Shown one piece after another: positions 25,440 through 35,052 of a stretch of 64,000 bases of DNA; the stretch's first letter is position 1, and every line of letters begins with the position of its first letter. The notes below the pieces were generated by a model, which worked only from the letters and a program-made list of their open reading frames with translations, did no database searches and had not been told where the DNA came from. The translations under genes and the position numbers were made by a program. Origin of the DNA: Candidatus Roseilinea mizusawaensis (GTDB taxonomy: Bacteria > Chloroflexota > Anaerolineae > J036 > Brachytrichaceae); contig JAEANN010000059.1 in assembly GCA_016841965.1 (NCBI GenBank), forward strand, positions 1 through 64,000, given 5' to 3'.

Positions 25440-26702
25440 TCATCTCTTGTGAAAAGCCATGATCAGCTCGCCGCGCAAGATGTAGCGTGTCGCTTCGTGC
25501 GCGAATCCACGTGACTCAAAGAAATCCAACAGTTCCTGCCGGCTGTAATGCGCGATGTGCTCATCGGCATACCCGCCCGGCGCAAAGGTCGCATACAACC
25601 TTTCGGTGACGCGCCATTCCCAGTGCGCATAATCTGGCGTGCCGATCACCAGACGCCCGCCCGGCCTTAACACACGGCACAGCTCGCTCAAAATTGGTGA
25701 CGACTTCGGCACATGCTCGATCACCTGCGAGCAAACAACACAGGGAAATGCTCCATCGGCCACCGGCAGATGAAAGCCCGATGCCTGGATCAGTGTCGTC
25801 TTGAAGCGCCGCGCATAGCGCAGCTTGCGGAGCAGGATGTCCACGCCGATGCTGCCTTCCGGCAAGGCGCTGAGGATGCGGCTGGAGCCGCACCCGACAT
25901 CGAGCACGGCGCCCTCTCCCGCGATCAACTCCGTGATCAAGCGGTAGCGTTGACGCTGCCAGTAGCGCTGTAGCGGGATGATGCTGTCGTAGGCGCGGTC
26001 GTCGTAGTCAGCCGATAGGATCGAGTTGCGCCGTTGCCACAATGACGCCAGATGTCGCAGCTTGGGCCAGACAGAACCCCCTTCGATCGCGCGGGCCGGC
26101 GCTTGCCCGGCAACGTTGACCTCATACGCTTGATAACCCTCTGCGGCGATGTGCAACAACAGTTCGAGATTCGCCGCCGCTCCACTTTCCTGTGGCAGCC
26201 GGCTGCGCAGCGCCGTCAGCATATCTCGACGGTACAAGCGCCAGGGGCTGAATACATCTCGCACAGGCAAACTCAACACCCGTTGGAGCAGCCGCCCTTG
26301 AAAGCCGGCCCGATCCATCACACCCCTCTTCGGAAAACGACCGGCGATCACCAGATCAGCGCAATAACGATTGCGCCACATTGCCGCGATCACCTCGACA
26401 GGAGGCAACACGTTATCCCTCGCCACACAAGCCAACACAAATGGGTGCGCTGCATGCACGCTGGCAACGCGGGCCAGCGTAGCCGGGGATGTCCCGGCTG
26501 CATGCACGAATTCTGCCCCGCACTGGGTAGCGGCCTGCTCGGCGCGCCGGTCGCCAGGGGGAGCAACCACCACAAGCTGCAATCGGCCTGTGACCCCCGG
26601 CAGCGCAACGCGAATCTGATCCAGCCAGCCATTCAGCCTGGCAGGTGAATGCATTCCTCCAATGACAATCGTCAACCCGGCGCAGTCGTCCTGATTGGTC
26701 AT
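25440..26702 (-). CDS. Fusion of a degenerate GT2-like domain and a class I SAM methyltransferase
   Basis: Residues 1-220 look like a GT2 fold (start LTIVIGG, late DVFSPWRLYRRDML as in dolichol-phosphate-mannose-synthase-like proteins), but the metal-binding DxD is missing and is replaced by ACVARDN. Residues about 225-420 are a type 11 methyltransferase. Motif I is VLDVGCGSSRIL, followed by GVDI, VCSQVIEHVPKSSPILSEL, VLRPGGRLVIGTP and a C-terminal YILRGELIMAFHK. The first half may bind rather than transfer sugar, with the second half methylating a glycan or lipid-linked sugar. The gene overlaps the upstream YfhO-like gene by 4 bp (ATGA). Confidence 0.8.
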   Translation of the reverse strand: MTNQDDCAGLTIVIGGMHSPARLNGWLDQIRVALPGVTGRLQLVVVAPPGDRRAEQAATQCGAEFVHAAGTSPATLARVASVHAAHPFVLACVARDNVLPPVEVIAAMWRNRYCADLVIAGRFPKRGVMDRAGFQGRLLQRVLSLPVRDVFSPWRLYRRDMLTALRSRLPQESGAAANLELLLHIAAEGYQAYEVNVAGQAPARAIEGGSVWPKLRHLASLWQRRNSILSADYDDRAYDSIIPLQRYWQRQRYRLITELIAGEGAVLDVGCGSSRILSALPEGSIGVDILLRKLRYARRFKTTLIQASGFHLPVADGAFPCVVCSQVIEHVPKSSPILSELCRVLRPGGRLVIGTPDYAHWEWRVTERLYATFAPGGYADEHIAHYSRQELLDFFESRGFAHEATRYILRGELIMAFHKR

Positions 26703-29143
26703 GAAGACCTCGAAGCGGGACGGCGTAGCCCTTGTGACACCACCAGCGCCCCGGCCAGCCCTAATCCGAGGACGCTCATGGCAACCCCTGTCTTGAAAGC
26801 GTCTGGATCGTAATAGAACTCGATCACGCTCTCGCCGGCCGGCAGTGGTATGGCGCTAAAGGTGTAGTTGGCGCGCAACACAGGCTGCATCCCGCCGTTG
26901 ACTTTGGCCTTCCAACCAGGATAGTGGGTCATGGCCAGGACAAGGTATCCCGGCCGGTCGCGCGTTGCTCTAAGCTGGACGTAGTTTCCCGCGTCAACGA
27001 TGACTTGCGCCGGACGCGCGGGGCCGGCTTGTCCGGCGCCCCCGGACAAAGCGGCCGCTTCATCGGCCATCAAAAGTACGAAGCGCGAGGGGTCGAATTC
27101 CGCAGATTGCGCGATCTGCCACGCTTGCGCCTGATCGGCGGCCGGCACAAAATCATCTACCATGAAATAGCGCGTCAGGCTTTTTGTAAACCGATACAAG
27201 CGCATCTGGCCTTCTTGCCACAACAATTCAAAATCGGGACTACTGGCAATTTCTGAATTCTCTTGGCCGATTGTCGCAACGAACTCCACGCCGAACATTT
27301 GCAGCGCGCGTGGATCAGCCCGGCCAGCAGGGATCAACGCGCTCGGTGGCGCATCGAACAGGACACGATAGAGCCGCCGCTGCGCACGTCCCCAGAAGCC
27401 ATCATAGTTCGTGAGCATCCTCAGTCGGTAGACCAGATTGACATTCGGCGGGATGGTGTCCTGCCCCACGATTACAAGCGTTGCGTCTCCGACATCGCGT
27501 TGCAAGCGCTGTAACGCTGCGGGGCGAGGATAGAACAGCTCTTCTCTGGCAATTGGGTTGTATGGCTTGAATACATAGCCGCCCTGATAGAACACGAGCG
27601 CAATCAGCGCGCTGGCCACAACCCCTTTCCAACGACGACTGGAAATGAGAAACAGGGCTGCCGTGAGCGTCATGCCCAGCGCAAATGAGACGCTCATGGT
27701 AGCCAAATGCGTCAGGCCATGCTCCACGAACGCAGTCCCATTTTGGAGTGCTATGTCAGCGAATTGGCGCAGCAAGGTAACTGCTCCCAGCCAGGCCGAC
27801 GCCAGCAGCGCTGTTCCTGCTCCCATCACGGCCATCACCCACTTGGGGCGAGCCGTTCTGGACTGCAGTGCGTGGTCAAGGAACAGCGCGGCGCTGCAAC
27901 TTGCGCTGAAGAGCCAAATATCGTAGGTTCTGATCGGCAATACGATAGATGCGCCCGGAATTAGTTTGAACCACGCTCGCGTTGAGAACAGGTCAAAGAC
28001 ATACACCAGCCACAGCAATGCAGCCAGCCCGAAAAATCGCGCCGGCCAACTGCGGCGCGCCAGAGGCAGCGATGCTATCGCCAGCATTAATGTGATTCCA
28101 CCCAGGTAGAGGCTGTTGCTCTCTGGGAAATTCCACAGCGCGCCTTGGGTCTGGAGGATCGGATGATAAGGCCCCGATGGGTTGCCCAGGAGGTTGGGGA
28201 AGAACAACAACGGCAGTATGCTCAGCGGCAGCGCCACCTGTGATTTGCCGGTCGGATTGCCCATGCTGTGACCCAGATACTCCAAAAAGGGCAGCAACTG
28301 CGCGCCGGCAATGAGCGGGACGATCAATGCTGCCGCCATGAATTGGCCGCCCGTCACCAGCGTTTTGACGATGGACTGTTTGCTCCAGCCCAGATGCCTC
28401 AGCCGGCGGATTAGGCCAAAGGCGACATAGGCTGCGGTCAATACCAAGGCAGCGTAAAAAGTCTCCGGGTGGCCGGCCAACAACCCAACCAGCAGACTGC
28501 CGCTAAAGCCGGCCAGCAGCCAGAAAATGCCTTTCTTCTCCTTCTCCTCGGCGGCCTCCAGACGATTGAAAATTGCCTGGCTAAAAAACAGAGCTGCCGG
28601 CAACGCCGCACCCGAACCGACCAACGGCAGCCAGCCCAGCCAAATGACGTGGTAGCCGCCGAACAGATAGCTGACCGCCCCGGCAAGTGCTGCCGCTTGA
28701 TGCAGGCGAAGCTGTTTCAAGAAAGCAAAGGCAAAGAAGCCGTGTCCCAACAGCGCCAAAAATGAGGCGACCAGCACGGCCGCTTTGAAATCCAAAACGT
28801 AGAACGGCAGTGTGAATACCGAGAAGATAGCCGACTGAAAGTTGGCCAGATGGGGCGCGCCGTTTCCGTTATACGGATTCCACAGCGGCAACTGGCCGGC
28901 CTGAAGGCTGTCGCGGTTATATAGCAGCCAGGGATGAATGACGTACACCACGTCGCCCAGATAGGGATTCACCCAGGGTGGATTTTCGGTGAGGCGTGTC
29001 AGCGTATTGCTTTGCAACAAGCCCACCGGCGACAAGATGTGGTCTGGATAGTTAAGAATCGGCCAGCTCAGAAAGAAAAGGCAGATGGCGCTCAACACGC
29101 CGATGCCCTGGAGGTGCTCGTTTCTAGCCAAGCGTGACAGCAT
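26699..29143 (-). CDS. YfhO-family membrane protein
   Basis: This 814-residue polytopic protein has 12 or more helices. It contains the PF09586 (YfhO) landmark LPLWNPYNGNGAPHLANFQSA in the first large loop and SYLFGGYHVIWLGW. A soluble C-terminal segment (FVEFVATIG..., YVQLRATRDRPGYLVLAMTHYPGW, VNG, YTFSAIPLPAGESVIEFYYDP) follows, then a last helix. The family is linked to sugar decoration of teichoic acids or glycolipids from undecaprenyl-phosphate-sugar donors in Gram-positive bacteria. A role in glycan modification outside the membrane fits this neighbourhood. It is coupled to the next gene by a 4-bp overlap. Confidence 0.85.
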   Translation of the reverse strand: MLSRLARNEHLQGIGVLSAICLFFLSWPILNYPDHILSPVGLLQSNTLTRLTENPPWVNPYLGDVVYVIHPWLLYNRDSLQAGQLPLWNPYNGNGAPHLANFQSAIFSVFTLPFYVLDFKAAVLVASFLALLGHGFFAFAFLKQLRLHQAAALAGAVSYLFGGYHVIWLGWLPLVGSGAALPAALFFSQAIFNRLEAAEEKEKKGIFWLLAGFSGSLLVGLLAGHPETFYAALVLTAAYVAFGLIRRLRHLGWSKQSIVKTLVTGGQFMAAALIVPLIAGAQLLPFLEYLGHSMGNPTGKSQVALPLSILPLLFFPNLLGNPSGPYHPILQTQGALWNFPESNSLYLGGITLMLAIASLPLARRSWPARFFGLAALLWLVYVFDLFSTRAWFKLIPGASIVLPIRTYDIWLFSASCSAALFLDHALQSRTARPKWVMAVMGAGTALLASAWLGAVTLLRQFADIALQNGTAFVEHGLTHLATMSVSFALGMTLTAALFLISSRRWKGVVASALIALVFYQGGYVFKPYNPIAREELFYPRPAALQRLQRDVGDATLVIVGQDTIPPNVNLVYRLRMLTNYDGFWGRAQRRLYRVLFDAPPSALIPAGRADPRALQMFGVEFVATIGQENSEIASSPDFELLWQEGQMRLYRFTKSLTRYFMVDDFVPAADQAQAWQIAQSAEFDPSRFVLLMADEAAALSGGAGQAGPARPAQVIVDAGNYVQLRATRDRPGYLVLAMTHYPGWKAKVNGGMQPVLRANYTFSAIPLPAGESVIEFYYDPDAFKTGVAMSVLGLGLAGALVVSQGLRRPASRSS

Positions 29144-29203
29144 GGGTATTTCTCAGCCTTGTTGCTGTATTAAGCCAACCGCGCTAATGTGCATGTGTCA
29201 GCG

Positions 29204-31081
29204 TCATGGACATCCGTCCAGCACATACACCTTGCGGATCGGATCAATGCCGGGCTGCTCCCGGGCGGCTGCCATCGCCGCCATCGCGCTGACCCAGCGC
29301 GCTTGTTCGTCCTCGGTCATCTGGCGCATGTTCAACACGATGTAGCGCGCGCCCCAAGAGCACAGCGCCGCCACAGCCTCCGGCGCCGGCAGTTGCTCGA
29401 TGATAGCGCGCCGTTCCACGCTGGCCGCCGGCGGGAACGAGCCGCTCAATCCTAACACCAATGGTTGCTTGTGCTCGATGCGCGCGTACACACTCCGTCT
29501 CTGTGTGGCGTCGCGCAGCGGGAGTTCCAACACCGCCCCAAACGGCTGCCCGGCCAGCCAGCGATCCACCTCGCGCGCCGTTAAGCGCACGGCCTGGTGC
29601 GGCTTCTGCCAGTATTCCGCGATGATCAGCCCGCCGGCGCATAACACCAGCGCGGCCAGCGCCCAACGCGTGCGCCGTGACGTGCCTGTGCGCACAGACC
29701 AGCGCCGAACCCACGCATCTGCGCCCAGCGCAGCCAGACCGCATACAGCAAAGTTCATCAGAATGGCAAACCGCCCCACCGCCCGCATGGATGAGATGAT
29801 CGGCAAGCGGTGCAATAGCGCATAGGGCAGCGGCACCACCACACCTTGCCCGGCCCGCATGCCGGCGGCCACCTCCGGCCCGAACCATTGCCCGGCTGCT
29901 TCCACCACGCCGGCCTGCTCCAGCCAGCGCATCGTGGAAGCCGGCACAGCGACCCACACCGGCTTACCGGTGTGATCCACCAGCACCGGCCCCATCGCCC
30001 CAATCACTCCCACGCCGGCCAGGCCGCACAACGCCCAGATCATGCGACGACGCCGGCGCAGGTGCGATCGGCTGATCGCCACGCCGGCGCCGGCAATCGC
30101 CAGCATCAGATAGCCGGGCATCACCACCCGCTCCACGATGTTCTGCTGTTGCGCAATGGGCAGGTGTGCGGCGGCCCATTCACCCCACAGCGGGTGTCGG
30201 ATGCTGAGCGTCACGAACTCCAGCGGGCTGATTGATCCGTGCATGATCTCGGCCGCCGATCGCGTGCGATCCTCGCTGCTTTGAGCGCGCAGATATGGCA
30301 TGGCCACCGGTGCGATTAGTGTAATGGCCGCTGCTGCCCCTGCGATCGCATCGCGGCGGGCGGCGGACGTTCGCACAATCTGTCTCACGAGGCCAGGCGC
30401 GCGCAACAGCACATACACCGGCAGCCCCAGCGCGATGAAGACCAGCGTGTACCATGACGACAGCGCATTCAACCCCACCATCACACCCACGCCGACGGCC
30501 CAGCGCGTTTGTCGTGTGCGTATGTAACGTTCGACCGCGTAGAAGCACAGGGGAATCCACTGCGTTGCCATCTGTGGTAGGTGACCGGGCAGATGCGCCA
30601 GACGATAGGGGAAGAACGCGCTGGCCAGGCCGAAGGCCAGCGCGACCACATTGTTGCCCGTCATCGCGCGGATCCATAGAAAGGTGGCATAGGACGTGAG
30701 CGCGAAGGATGCCAGCAGCACAACGTTGTAAGCCGCCACCGGCCCCGTCAGCAGCGTCGCCGGCAGCGCCAGCACGGTGTTGGCCAGCGTCGTTTCGATG
30801 GCGGACATGTCATATCCCAGCGGATAGTAGGAATGCGGGTCGAAGAAAAGCGACGCGCCGGCCGTCGCCGCCTGTTTCAGCCAATGCACCAACCAGACGT
30901 ATTCAAGGTTGTCACCCGGCCAGCCCGGCACGCGGGTGGTGATCTCGGCCGCGATGGGCCAGGTCTGCAGGCATGCCAGGGCCGGCGCAATGACCAGCGC
31001 CGCCGCGTGCCACACCCACGCCTGGCGCAGGATTGGAGCGCCGCCGGCGGATCTGATCTGCGAAGCGGAAATTCTGGTCAT
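29204..31081 (-). CDS. Polytopic membrane protein related to the locus's large GT-C-like proteins
   Basis: The 625-residue protein has about ten helices. Conserved-looking segments include GDNLEYVWLVHWLKQA, FFDPHSYYPLGYDMSAIETTLANTVLALPATL, FFPYRLAHLPGHLPQMATQWIPL and late YIVLNMRQM. The second segment parallels MYPLGxHQM and LLLLPIAL in the 14836 and 19901 proteins, so it is a distant member of the same group, but it lacks their C-terminal module. It is the first gene of the leftward polysaccharide operon; the 214 bp upstream separate it from the P-type ATPase. The reaction is unknown. Confidence 0.7.
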   Translation of the reverse strand: MTRISASQIRSAGGAPILRQAWVWHAAALVIAPALACLQTWPIAAEITTRVPGWPGDNLEYVWLVHWLKQAATAGASLFFDPHSYYPLGYDMSAIETTLANTVLALPATLLTGPVAAYNVVLLASFALTSYATFLWIRAMTGNNVVALAFGLASAFFPYRLAHLPGHLPQMATQWIPLCFYAVERYIRTRQTRWAVGVGVMVGLNALSSWYTLVFIALGLPVYVLLRAPGLVRQIVRTSAARRDAIAGAAAAITLIAPVAMPYLRAQSSEDRTRSAAEIMHGSISPLEFVTLSIRHPLWGEWAAAHLPIAQQQNIVERVVMPGYLMLAIAGAGVAISRSHLRRRRRMIWALCGLAGVGVIGAMGPVLVDHTGKPVWVAVPASTMRWLEQAGVVEAAGQWFGPEVAAGMRAGQGVVVPLPYALLHRLPIISSMRAVGRFAILMNFAVCGLAALGADAWVRRWSVRTGTSRRTRWALAALVLCAGGLIIAEYWQKPHQAVRLTAREVDRWLAGQPFGAVLELPLRDATQRRSVYARIEHKQPLVLGLSGSFPPAASVERRAIIEQLPAPEAVAALCSWGARYIVLNMRQMTEDEQARWVSAMAAMAAAREQPGIDPIRKVYVLDGCP

Positions 31082-31216
31082 CAGTACTTTGTCCGATGCG
31101 CTGATTGAGTAACTTCACCGAAAGTGCGAAGATGCTGTGAGGAGTGTGCGAGGACACTCGATCGCTGCATTTTGTCGTGGGCCGATTATAGTAAGCAAGA
31201 AGAGTGGTTATGAATG

Positions 31217-31288
31217 TCAATCTTTTGCCTTCGGCTGCTCGAAGAAATTCTGTACCGCACCCGTCGCCAGGCTGCGCGCGGCCCGCAT
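31217..31288 (-). CDS. Candidate 23-residue ORF just after the P-type ATPase gene
   Basis: An ATG at 31288, 7 nt after the ATPase stop, opens a 23-codon frame ending at TGA 31217-31219. The predicted peptide (MRAARSLATG...FFEQPKAKD) is amphipathic and basic. It could be a small coupled protein, or merely an unused frame, or the remnant of a longer gene. Nothing else is seen in the 31082-31295 gap except an AT-rich stretch at 31180-31215. No ribosome site is clear. This is listed because the composition looks coding-like and the spacing fits coupling. Confidence 0.25.
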   Translation of the reverse strand: MRAARSLATGAVQNFFEQPKAKD

Positions 31289-31295
31289 GAGGCGC

Positions 31296-34259
31296 TCAGC
31301 GCCAACCTTTCTTCCGCGCCACCGCTTTCGTGATCTCGGCCACAAGGGCCGGCGCAAAGATGGCCGGCAGCACCAGCGCCCAGTGTTGCCATGTCAGCGG
31401 CGCAGTGTCGAACACCGGGTTGAGAAACGGAATGTAGATCACCGCCAGCAGGCCGGCGATCGACGCCAGCACGGCCCACTGCATCGCGCGATTGGAGAAC
31501 AGCCCGATGCGCGCGACAGCGTATCGCTCAGAGCGCGATGTGTATGCCAAGGGCAATTCGGCAAATGCCAGCGCCGCAAACGCCATGGTCTCGGCCTGCG
31601 CAGGGAACATCTGTAACGCGATGGCGTAGACGCCCAGCACAGCCACCATCAGCGCCACAGTCTGAGTCGCCATGCCCAGCACCATGCGCCGATTGATGAT
31701 CGGCTCTTTGGCCGGCCGGGGCGGGACCTTCATCACATCGGGATCGCCTTTCTCCAGCCCCAGTGCCAGCGCCGGCGCGCCATCCGTCATCAGGTTCAGC
31801 CACAACAACTGAATGGCTGTGAGCGGGCTGCGCAGGCCGGCCACCGTCGCGCCCAGGATGATGAAGATCTCGGCCACATTGCAGCCCAGCAGATAGAACA
31901 CAAACTTGCGGATGTTGGAGTAGATAATGCGCCCCTGTTCCACGGCGCTGACGATGCTGGCGTAGTTGTCATCGGTCAGCACCATGTCGGCGGTCTCTTT
32001 GCTCACGTCGGTGCCGGTGATGCCCATGGCCACGCCGATATCTGCCCGCTTCAGCGCCGGCGCGTCGTTCACGCCGTCGCCGGTCATGGCTGCCACCTGA
32101 TTATTGTTGCGCACGGCTGTGACAATGCGCACTTTGTGCTCGGGCGCCACGCGCGCGAAGACGCTGGTTGTTTTGACCCGCTCGCGCAGCGCATCATCTG
32201 ACATGGCCTCAAGCTCAGTGCCGGTCACTACCTCTGGGTTGCGGGTCGCCGACGTTGGCAGGTCGCCGTGGGCCTCTTGATGTCCATCCTCTGTCAGCAA
32301 ACCGATTTGCCGGGCAATGGCCTGCGCCGTCATGGGGTAGTCGCCCGTGATCATGATGGTGCGGATGCCGGCTTCTCTGGCATGCCGAATCGCCGGAATC
32401 ACTTCTGGCCTGGGCGGGTCGATCATGCCCAGCAAGCCCACAAAGGTCATGTCGCGCTCGACTCTGTCGGCTAGCGCCGGCCCGCCGCCCGCGTCCTCGG
32501 CCTGCTTCAGTTCTGCCTCGCTGACTGCGCGTGTCGCCACGGCCAGCACCCGCAGCGCCTGCGCAGCCAGCGCCGCGTTTTTCTCCAGCCACATACCACG
32601 ATCGGCTTCAGTCAATGGCTTGACCTGGCCATCCATCAGCCAGTGGCTACAGCGCGACAGCACGATGTCGGGCGCGCCTTTGGTGTAGGCGACAAGCGCG
32701 CCGTTGTTGCGGTCGCGGTGAACGGTTGTCATCATCTTGCGGTCCGCGTCGAAAGGCGCCTCCGCAATGCGCGGCAGCAATTGTTCCAGATCGTGGCGCC
32801 ACAGGCCGGCCTTGGCCGCCGCAACGACCAGCGCGCCTTCAGTCGGATCGCCCACCATGCGCCAGGTAGGCTGGTTATCGTGCGCCCCGCTGAGTTCCAG
32901 CGTTGCGTCGTTGCACAACAATGCCCCGCGCAACAGCGTCATCAAATCGGGCCCAGAGCCGGCGTCCGGCTCGCGCGCGCCAATCTCGCGGATTTCGCCT
33001 TTTGGATCATAGCGTTCGCCGGTCATTGTGTACTCGCGCCGGCCGGCCACGATGCGCGTCACATTCATCGCGTTCTGGGTCAGCGTGCCGGTTTTGTCTG
33101 TGCAGATCACCGTCGCGCTGCCCAGCGTCTCGACTGCCGACAGCCGGCGAATCAGCGCATTGCGTTTGACCATCTCGCGCATGCCCAGCGCCAGGTTGAT
33201 CGTCACCACTGCCGCCAGCCCTTCCGGCACTGCCGCTACGGCCAGGCTGACCGCCAGAATGAAGAAGTCGGTGATCGCCTTTGAGTAAGTGGCCAGATAG
33301 ACGGCAACCCCCTGTGTGACAATCACCCCCAGGTCGGTGTTGCGCGCTACTTCGATCACGAACACCAGCGCGCACAGCACGAGCGCAATCAGGCTCAAGG
33401 TTTTGCCCAGTTGGTTGAGGCGCTTTTGCAGGGGCGTGCTTTCCTCTTCGATCTCGCCCAGCATTTTGGCGATCATGCCGATCTCGGTGCGCTGGCCGGT
33501 TGCGGTCACGATGCCTTTGCCGCGCCCGTAAGTCACGACGGTGCTGCTGAACGCCGTGTTGAGCCGGTCGCCGATTGGCGCGCCGGCTTCGATCACGCGA
33601 TCGGCGCGTTTGGCCACCGGCTCGCTTTCGCCGGTCAGCGCCGACTCGTTGATTTGCAAGTTGAATGACTCGGTTAGTCGTATGTCCGCCGGCACATAGT
33701 TGCCGGCTTCCAGAAACACAATGTCGCCCGGCGCCACCTCTCGCGCCGGCACTTTGACCCGCTTGCCGTCGCGCAGCACAAAGGCGTCCGGCGCAGCCAT
33801 CTTCTTCAGCGCTTCCAGCGCCTGATCGGCCTTGCGCTCTTGCACCAAACCGATGATCGCGTTGAGAATGACGATCGCCATGATGGCCACTGCTTCCAGC
33901 GTGTCGCCTAACAGGGCAGACACGAGCGAAGCCACGATCAACAGCAGCACCACAAAGTCCTTGAACTGGTCGATGAACAATCGCCACAGCGGCGTTCTGG
34001 ACGCCGCCGGCAACTCGTTGGGCCCATGAATCTCCAGACGCCGGCGCGCTTCCTGCTCGCTCAAGCCGGTTTCCAGATGCGCTTCGAGGTGTTGCACTGC
34101 CCAGTCGATCGGCTGACTGTAAAACGCATCCGTTGCGTCATTGGCAGCGGCTGCTGGGGCAGCGGTTGCCGGGGCAGCGGCTGCCGGGGCAGCGGCTGCT
34201 GGGGCAGCGGCTGCCGGGGCAGCGGCTGTGGCAGTGGTAGAAGAGGAGATCGCAGACAT
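31296..34259 (-). CDS. P-type Ca2+-transporting ATPase (type IIA) with Ala/Pro-repeat N-terminus
   Basis: This 987-residue pump has the actuator TGES at 209-212 and the phosphorylation motif DKTGT with Asp388. The hinge is [17 protein letters not shown]. Ca2+-site residues are present in M4 ([11 protein letters not shown], Glu346), M5 ([10 protein letters not shown]) and M6 ([13 protein letters not shown]), the set found in SERCA-like pumps, so Ca2+ export is the best call. The C-terminal cation-ATPase domain is complete. The first 40 residues are an unusual AAAAP repeat encoded by a 15-bp tandem repeat. It is probably transcribed alone; a 132-bp gap separates it from the upstream translin-like gene. 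Confidence 0.92.
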   Translation of the reverse strand: MSAISSSTTATAAAPAAAAPAAAAPAAAAPATAAPAAAANDATDAFYSQPIDWAVQHLEAHLETGLSEQEARRRLEIHGPNELPAASRTPLWRLFIDQFKDFVVLLLIVASLVSALLGDTLEAVAIMAIVILNAIIGLVQERKADQALEALKKMAAPDAFVLRDGKRVKVPAREVAPGDIVFLEAGNYVPADIRLTESFNLQINESALTGESEPVAKRADRVIEAGAPIGDRLNTAFSSTVVTYGRGKGIVTATGQRTEIGMIAKMLGEIEEESTPLQKRLNQLGKTLSLIALVLCALVFVIEVARNTDLGVIVTQGVAVYLATYSKAITDFFILAVSLAVAAVPEGLAAVVTINLALGMREMVKRNALIRRLSAVETLGSATVICTDKTGTLTQNAMNVTRIVAGRREYTMTGERYDPKGEIREIGAREPDAGSGPDLMTLLRGALLCNDATLELSGAHDNQPTWRMVGDPTEGALVVAAAKAGLWRHDLEQLLPRIAEAPFDADRKMMTTVHRDRNNGALVAYTKGAPDIVLSRCSHWLMDGQVKPLTEADRGMWLEKNAALAAQALRVLAVATRAVSEAELKQAEDAGGGPALADRVERDMTFVGLLGMIDPPRPEVIPAIRHAREAGIRTIMITGDYPMTAQAIARQIGLLTEDGHQEAHGDLPTSATRNPEVVTGTELEAMSDDALRERVKTTSVFARVAPEHKVRIVTAVRNNNQVAAMTGDGVNDAPALKRADIGVAMGITGTDVSKETADMVLTDDNYASIVSAVEQGRIIYSNIRKFVFYLLGCNVAEIFIILGATVAGLRSPLTAIQLLWLNLMTDGAPALALGLEKGDPDVMKVPPRPAKEPIINRRMVLGMATQTVALMVAVLGVYAIALQMFPAQAETMAFAALAFAELPLAYTSRSERYAVARIGLFSNRAMQWAVLASIAGLLAVIYIPFLNPVFDTAPLTWQHWALVLPAIFAPALVAEITKAVARKKGWR
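34142..34234. repeat. 15-bp tandem repeat encoding AAAAP units
   Basis: About six imperfect copies of GGGGCAGCGGCTGCC (plus strand) lie at the 5' end of the ATPase gene. The unit length is a multiple of three, so gain or loss of copies keeps the frame and only changes the length of the Ala/Pro tail. Confidence 0.75.
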
Positions 34260-34391
34260 GGTGACATCACGCGCCTATGCGCGAATCAGGGTTTAATGAA
34301 TCAAGACTCAAAAGATTCAGTGTAGGGGCGGGGCGTTAACGCTGTATTAGCGCGAATGGCAGGCGGGCCATTGTGCCGGATGGTGGGGGCG

Positions 34392-35033
34392 TCAGGCTGT
34401 TTGCAGCTTTTCGCGCAAAGCATCGACCGCTGCTTTCAATTCGGCCTCGCGGAAACTGACGGTGACATCGCCGCGCGTGCGTTCGAGCACGCCGCGCACC
34501 ATGTCGGTGTTGCGGCGCAGGTTGCCGGTGATGGCGTCGGGGAAGTCCATCGTGACCAGCAAATCGTAGATATCATCCATTGCGGCCAGCAGGCGTTCGC
34601 TCTCGGCATTGTGCCCGCCGCGAATCTTGTCCAGCGCACGCCGGCGCAATTCGCCGGCTGCCTCGGCCAGCCCGTTCAAGTAGGCCGCGTACTCGACGCC
34701 GATATCCTGCGGCAGGGGAAAATCGTTGCCTTGCGCCAGCGCCAGCGTGATATGCGCTTCGGCCAGTTCCTTCAGCGCATCCTGCGTGTAGCCGGTGAAA
34801 TACAGTTCGGGGTAGGGCTTCACCCTGGTGATCAGGTCGCCGGCGATCCGGCGCGCCTCGCCCAACAGACGCGCCGCTTCGTCCCATTCATCGCGGTGTG
34901 AGGCGCGGATCGACAACGAGCAATAGCGGATCAATTCGCGGGAGATGGTGACTGCCGCATCGCGCGCGGCAGTTTTGGCGACGAAGTCGGCGCGAATCTG
35001 CTCGCCGATTGTCTGCAAGGTCTGAGTGGTCAT
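34392..35033 (-). CDS. Translin family protein
   Basis: This 213-residue all-helical protein is built like translin/TRAX. It has ARDAAVTISRELIRYCSLSIRA near the N-terminus, GLAEAAGELRRRALDKIR in the middle and MDFPDAITGNLRRNTDMVRGVLERTRGDVT near the C-terminus. The last two match the GELRR...AL and FPDAITGNLRRKxDxxR patterns of translin. In eukaryotes translin/TRAX form an octameric ssDNA/RNA-binding nuclease (C3PO); homologues occur in archaea and some bacteria without a known role. I start at the ATG at 35033. A TACAAT box lies 7 nt upstream and there is no Shine-Dalgarno, so the transcript may be leaderless. A TRAX-like partner is not visible here. Confidence 0.85.
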   Translation of the reverse strand: MTTQTLQTIGEQIRADFVAKTAARDAAVTISRELIRYCSLSIRASHRDEWDEAARLLGEARRIAGDLITRVKPYPELYFTGYTQDALKELAEAHITLALAQGNDFPLPQDIGVEYAAYLNGLAEAAGELRRRALDKIRGGHNAESERLLAAMDDIYDLLVTMDFPDAITGNLRRNTDMVRGVLERTRGDVTVSFREAELKAAVDALREKLQTA

Positions 35034-35040
35034 GCGGGAT

Positions 35041-35046
35041 ATTGTA
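35041..35046 (-). promoter_or_regulatory. -10-like TACAAT box before the translin-like gene
   Basis: On the minus strand TACAAT ends 7 nt before the ATG at 35033, and no ribosome site intervenes. The box lies within the 19-nt gap after the upstream kinase gene, so it would be an internal promoter giving a leaderless mRNA. Confidence 0.35.
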
Positions 35047-35052
35047 GTCTTC

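Noticed and set aside
33007-33987. A 326-codon open frame on the minus strand in another frame of the ATPase gene
   Set aside because: The P-type ATPase frame is continuous with all motifs; this frame has no domain and biased composition.
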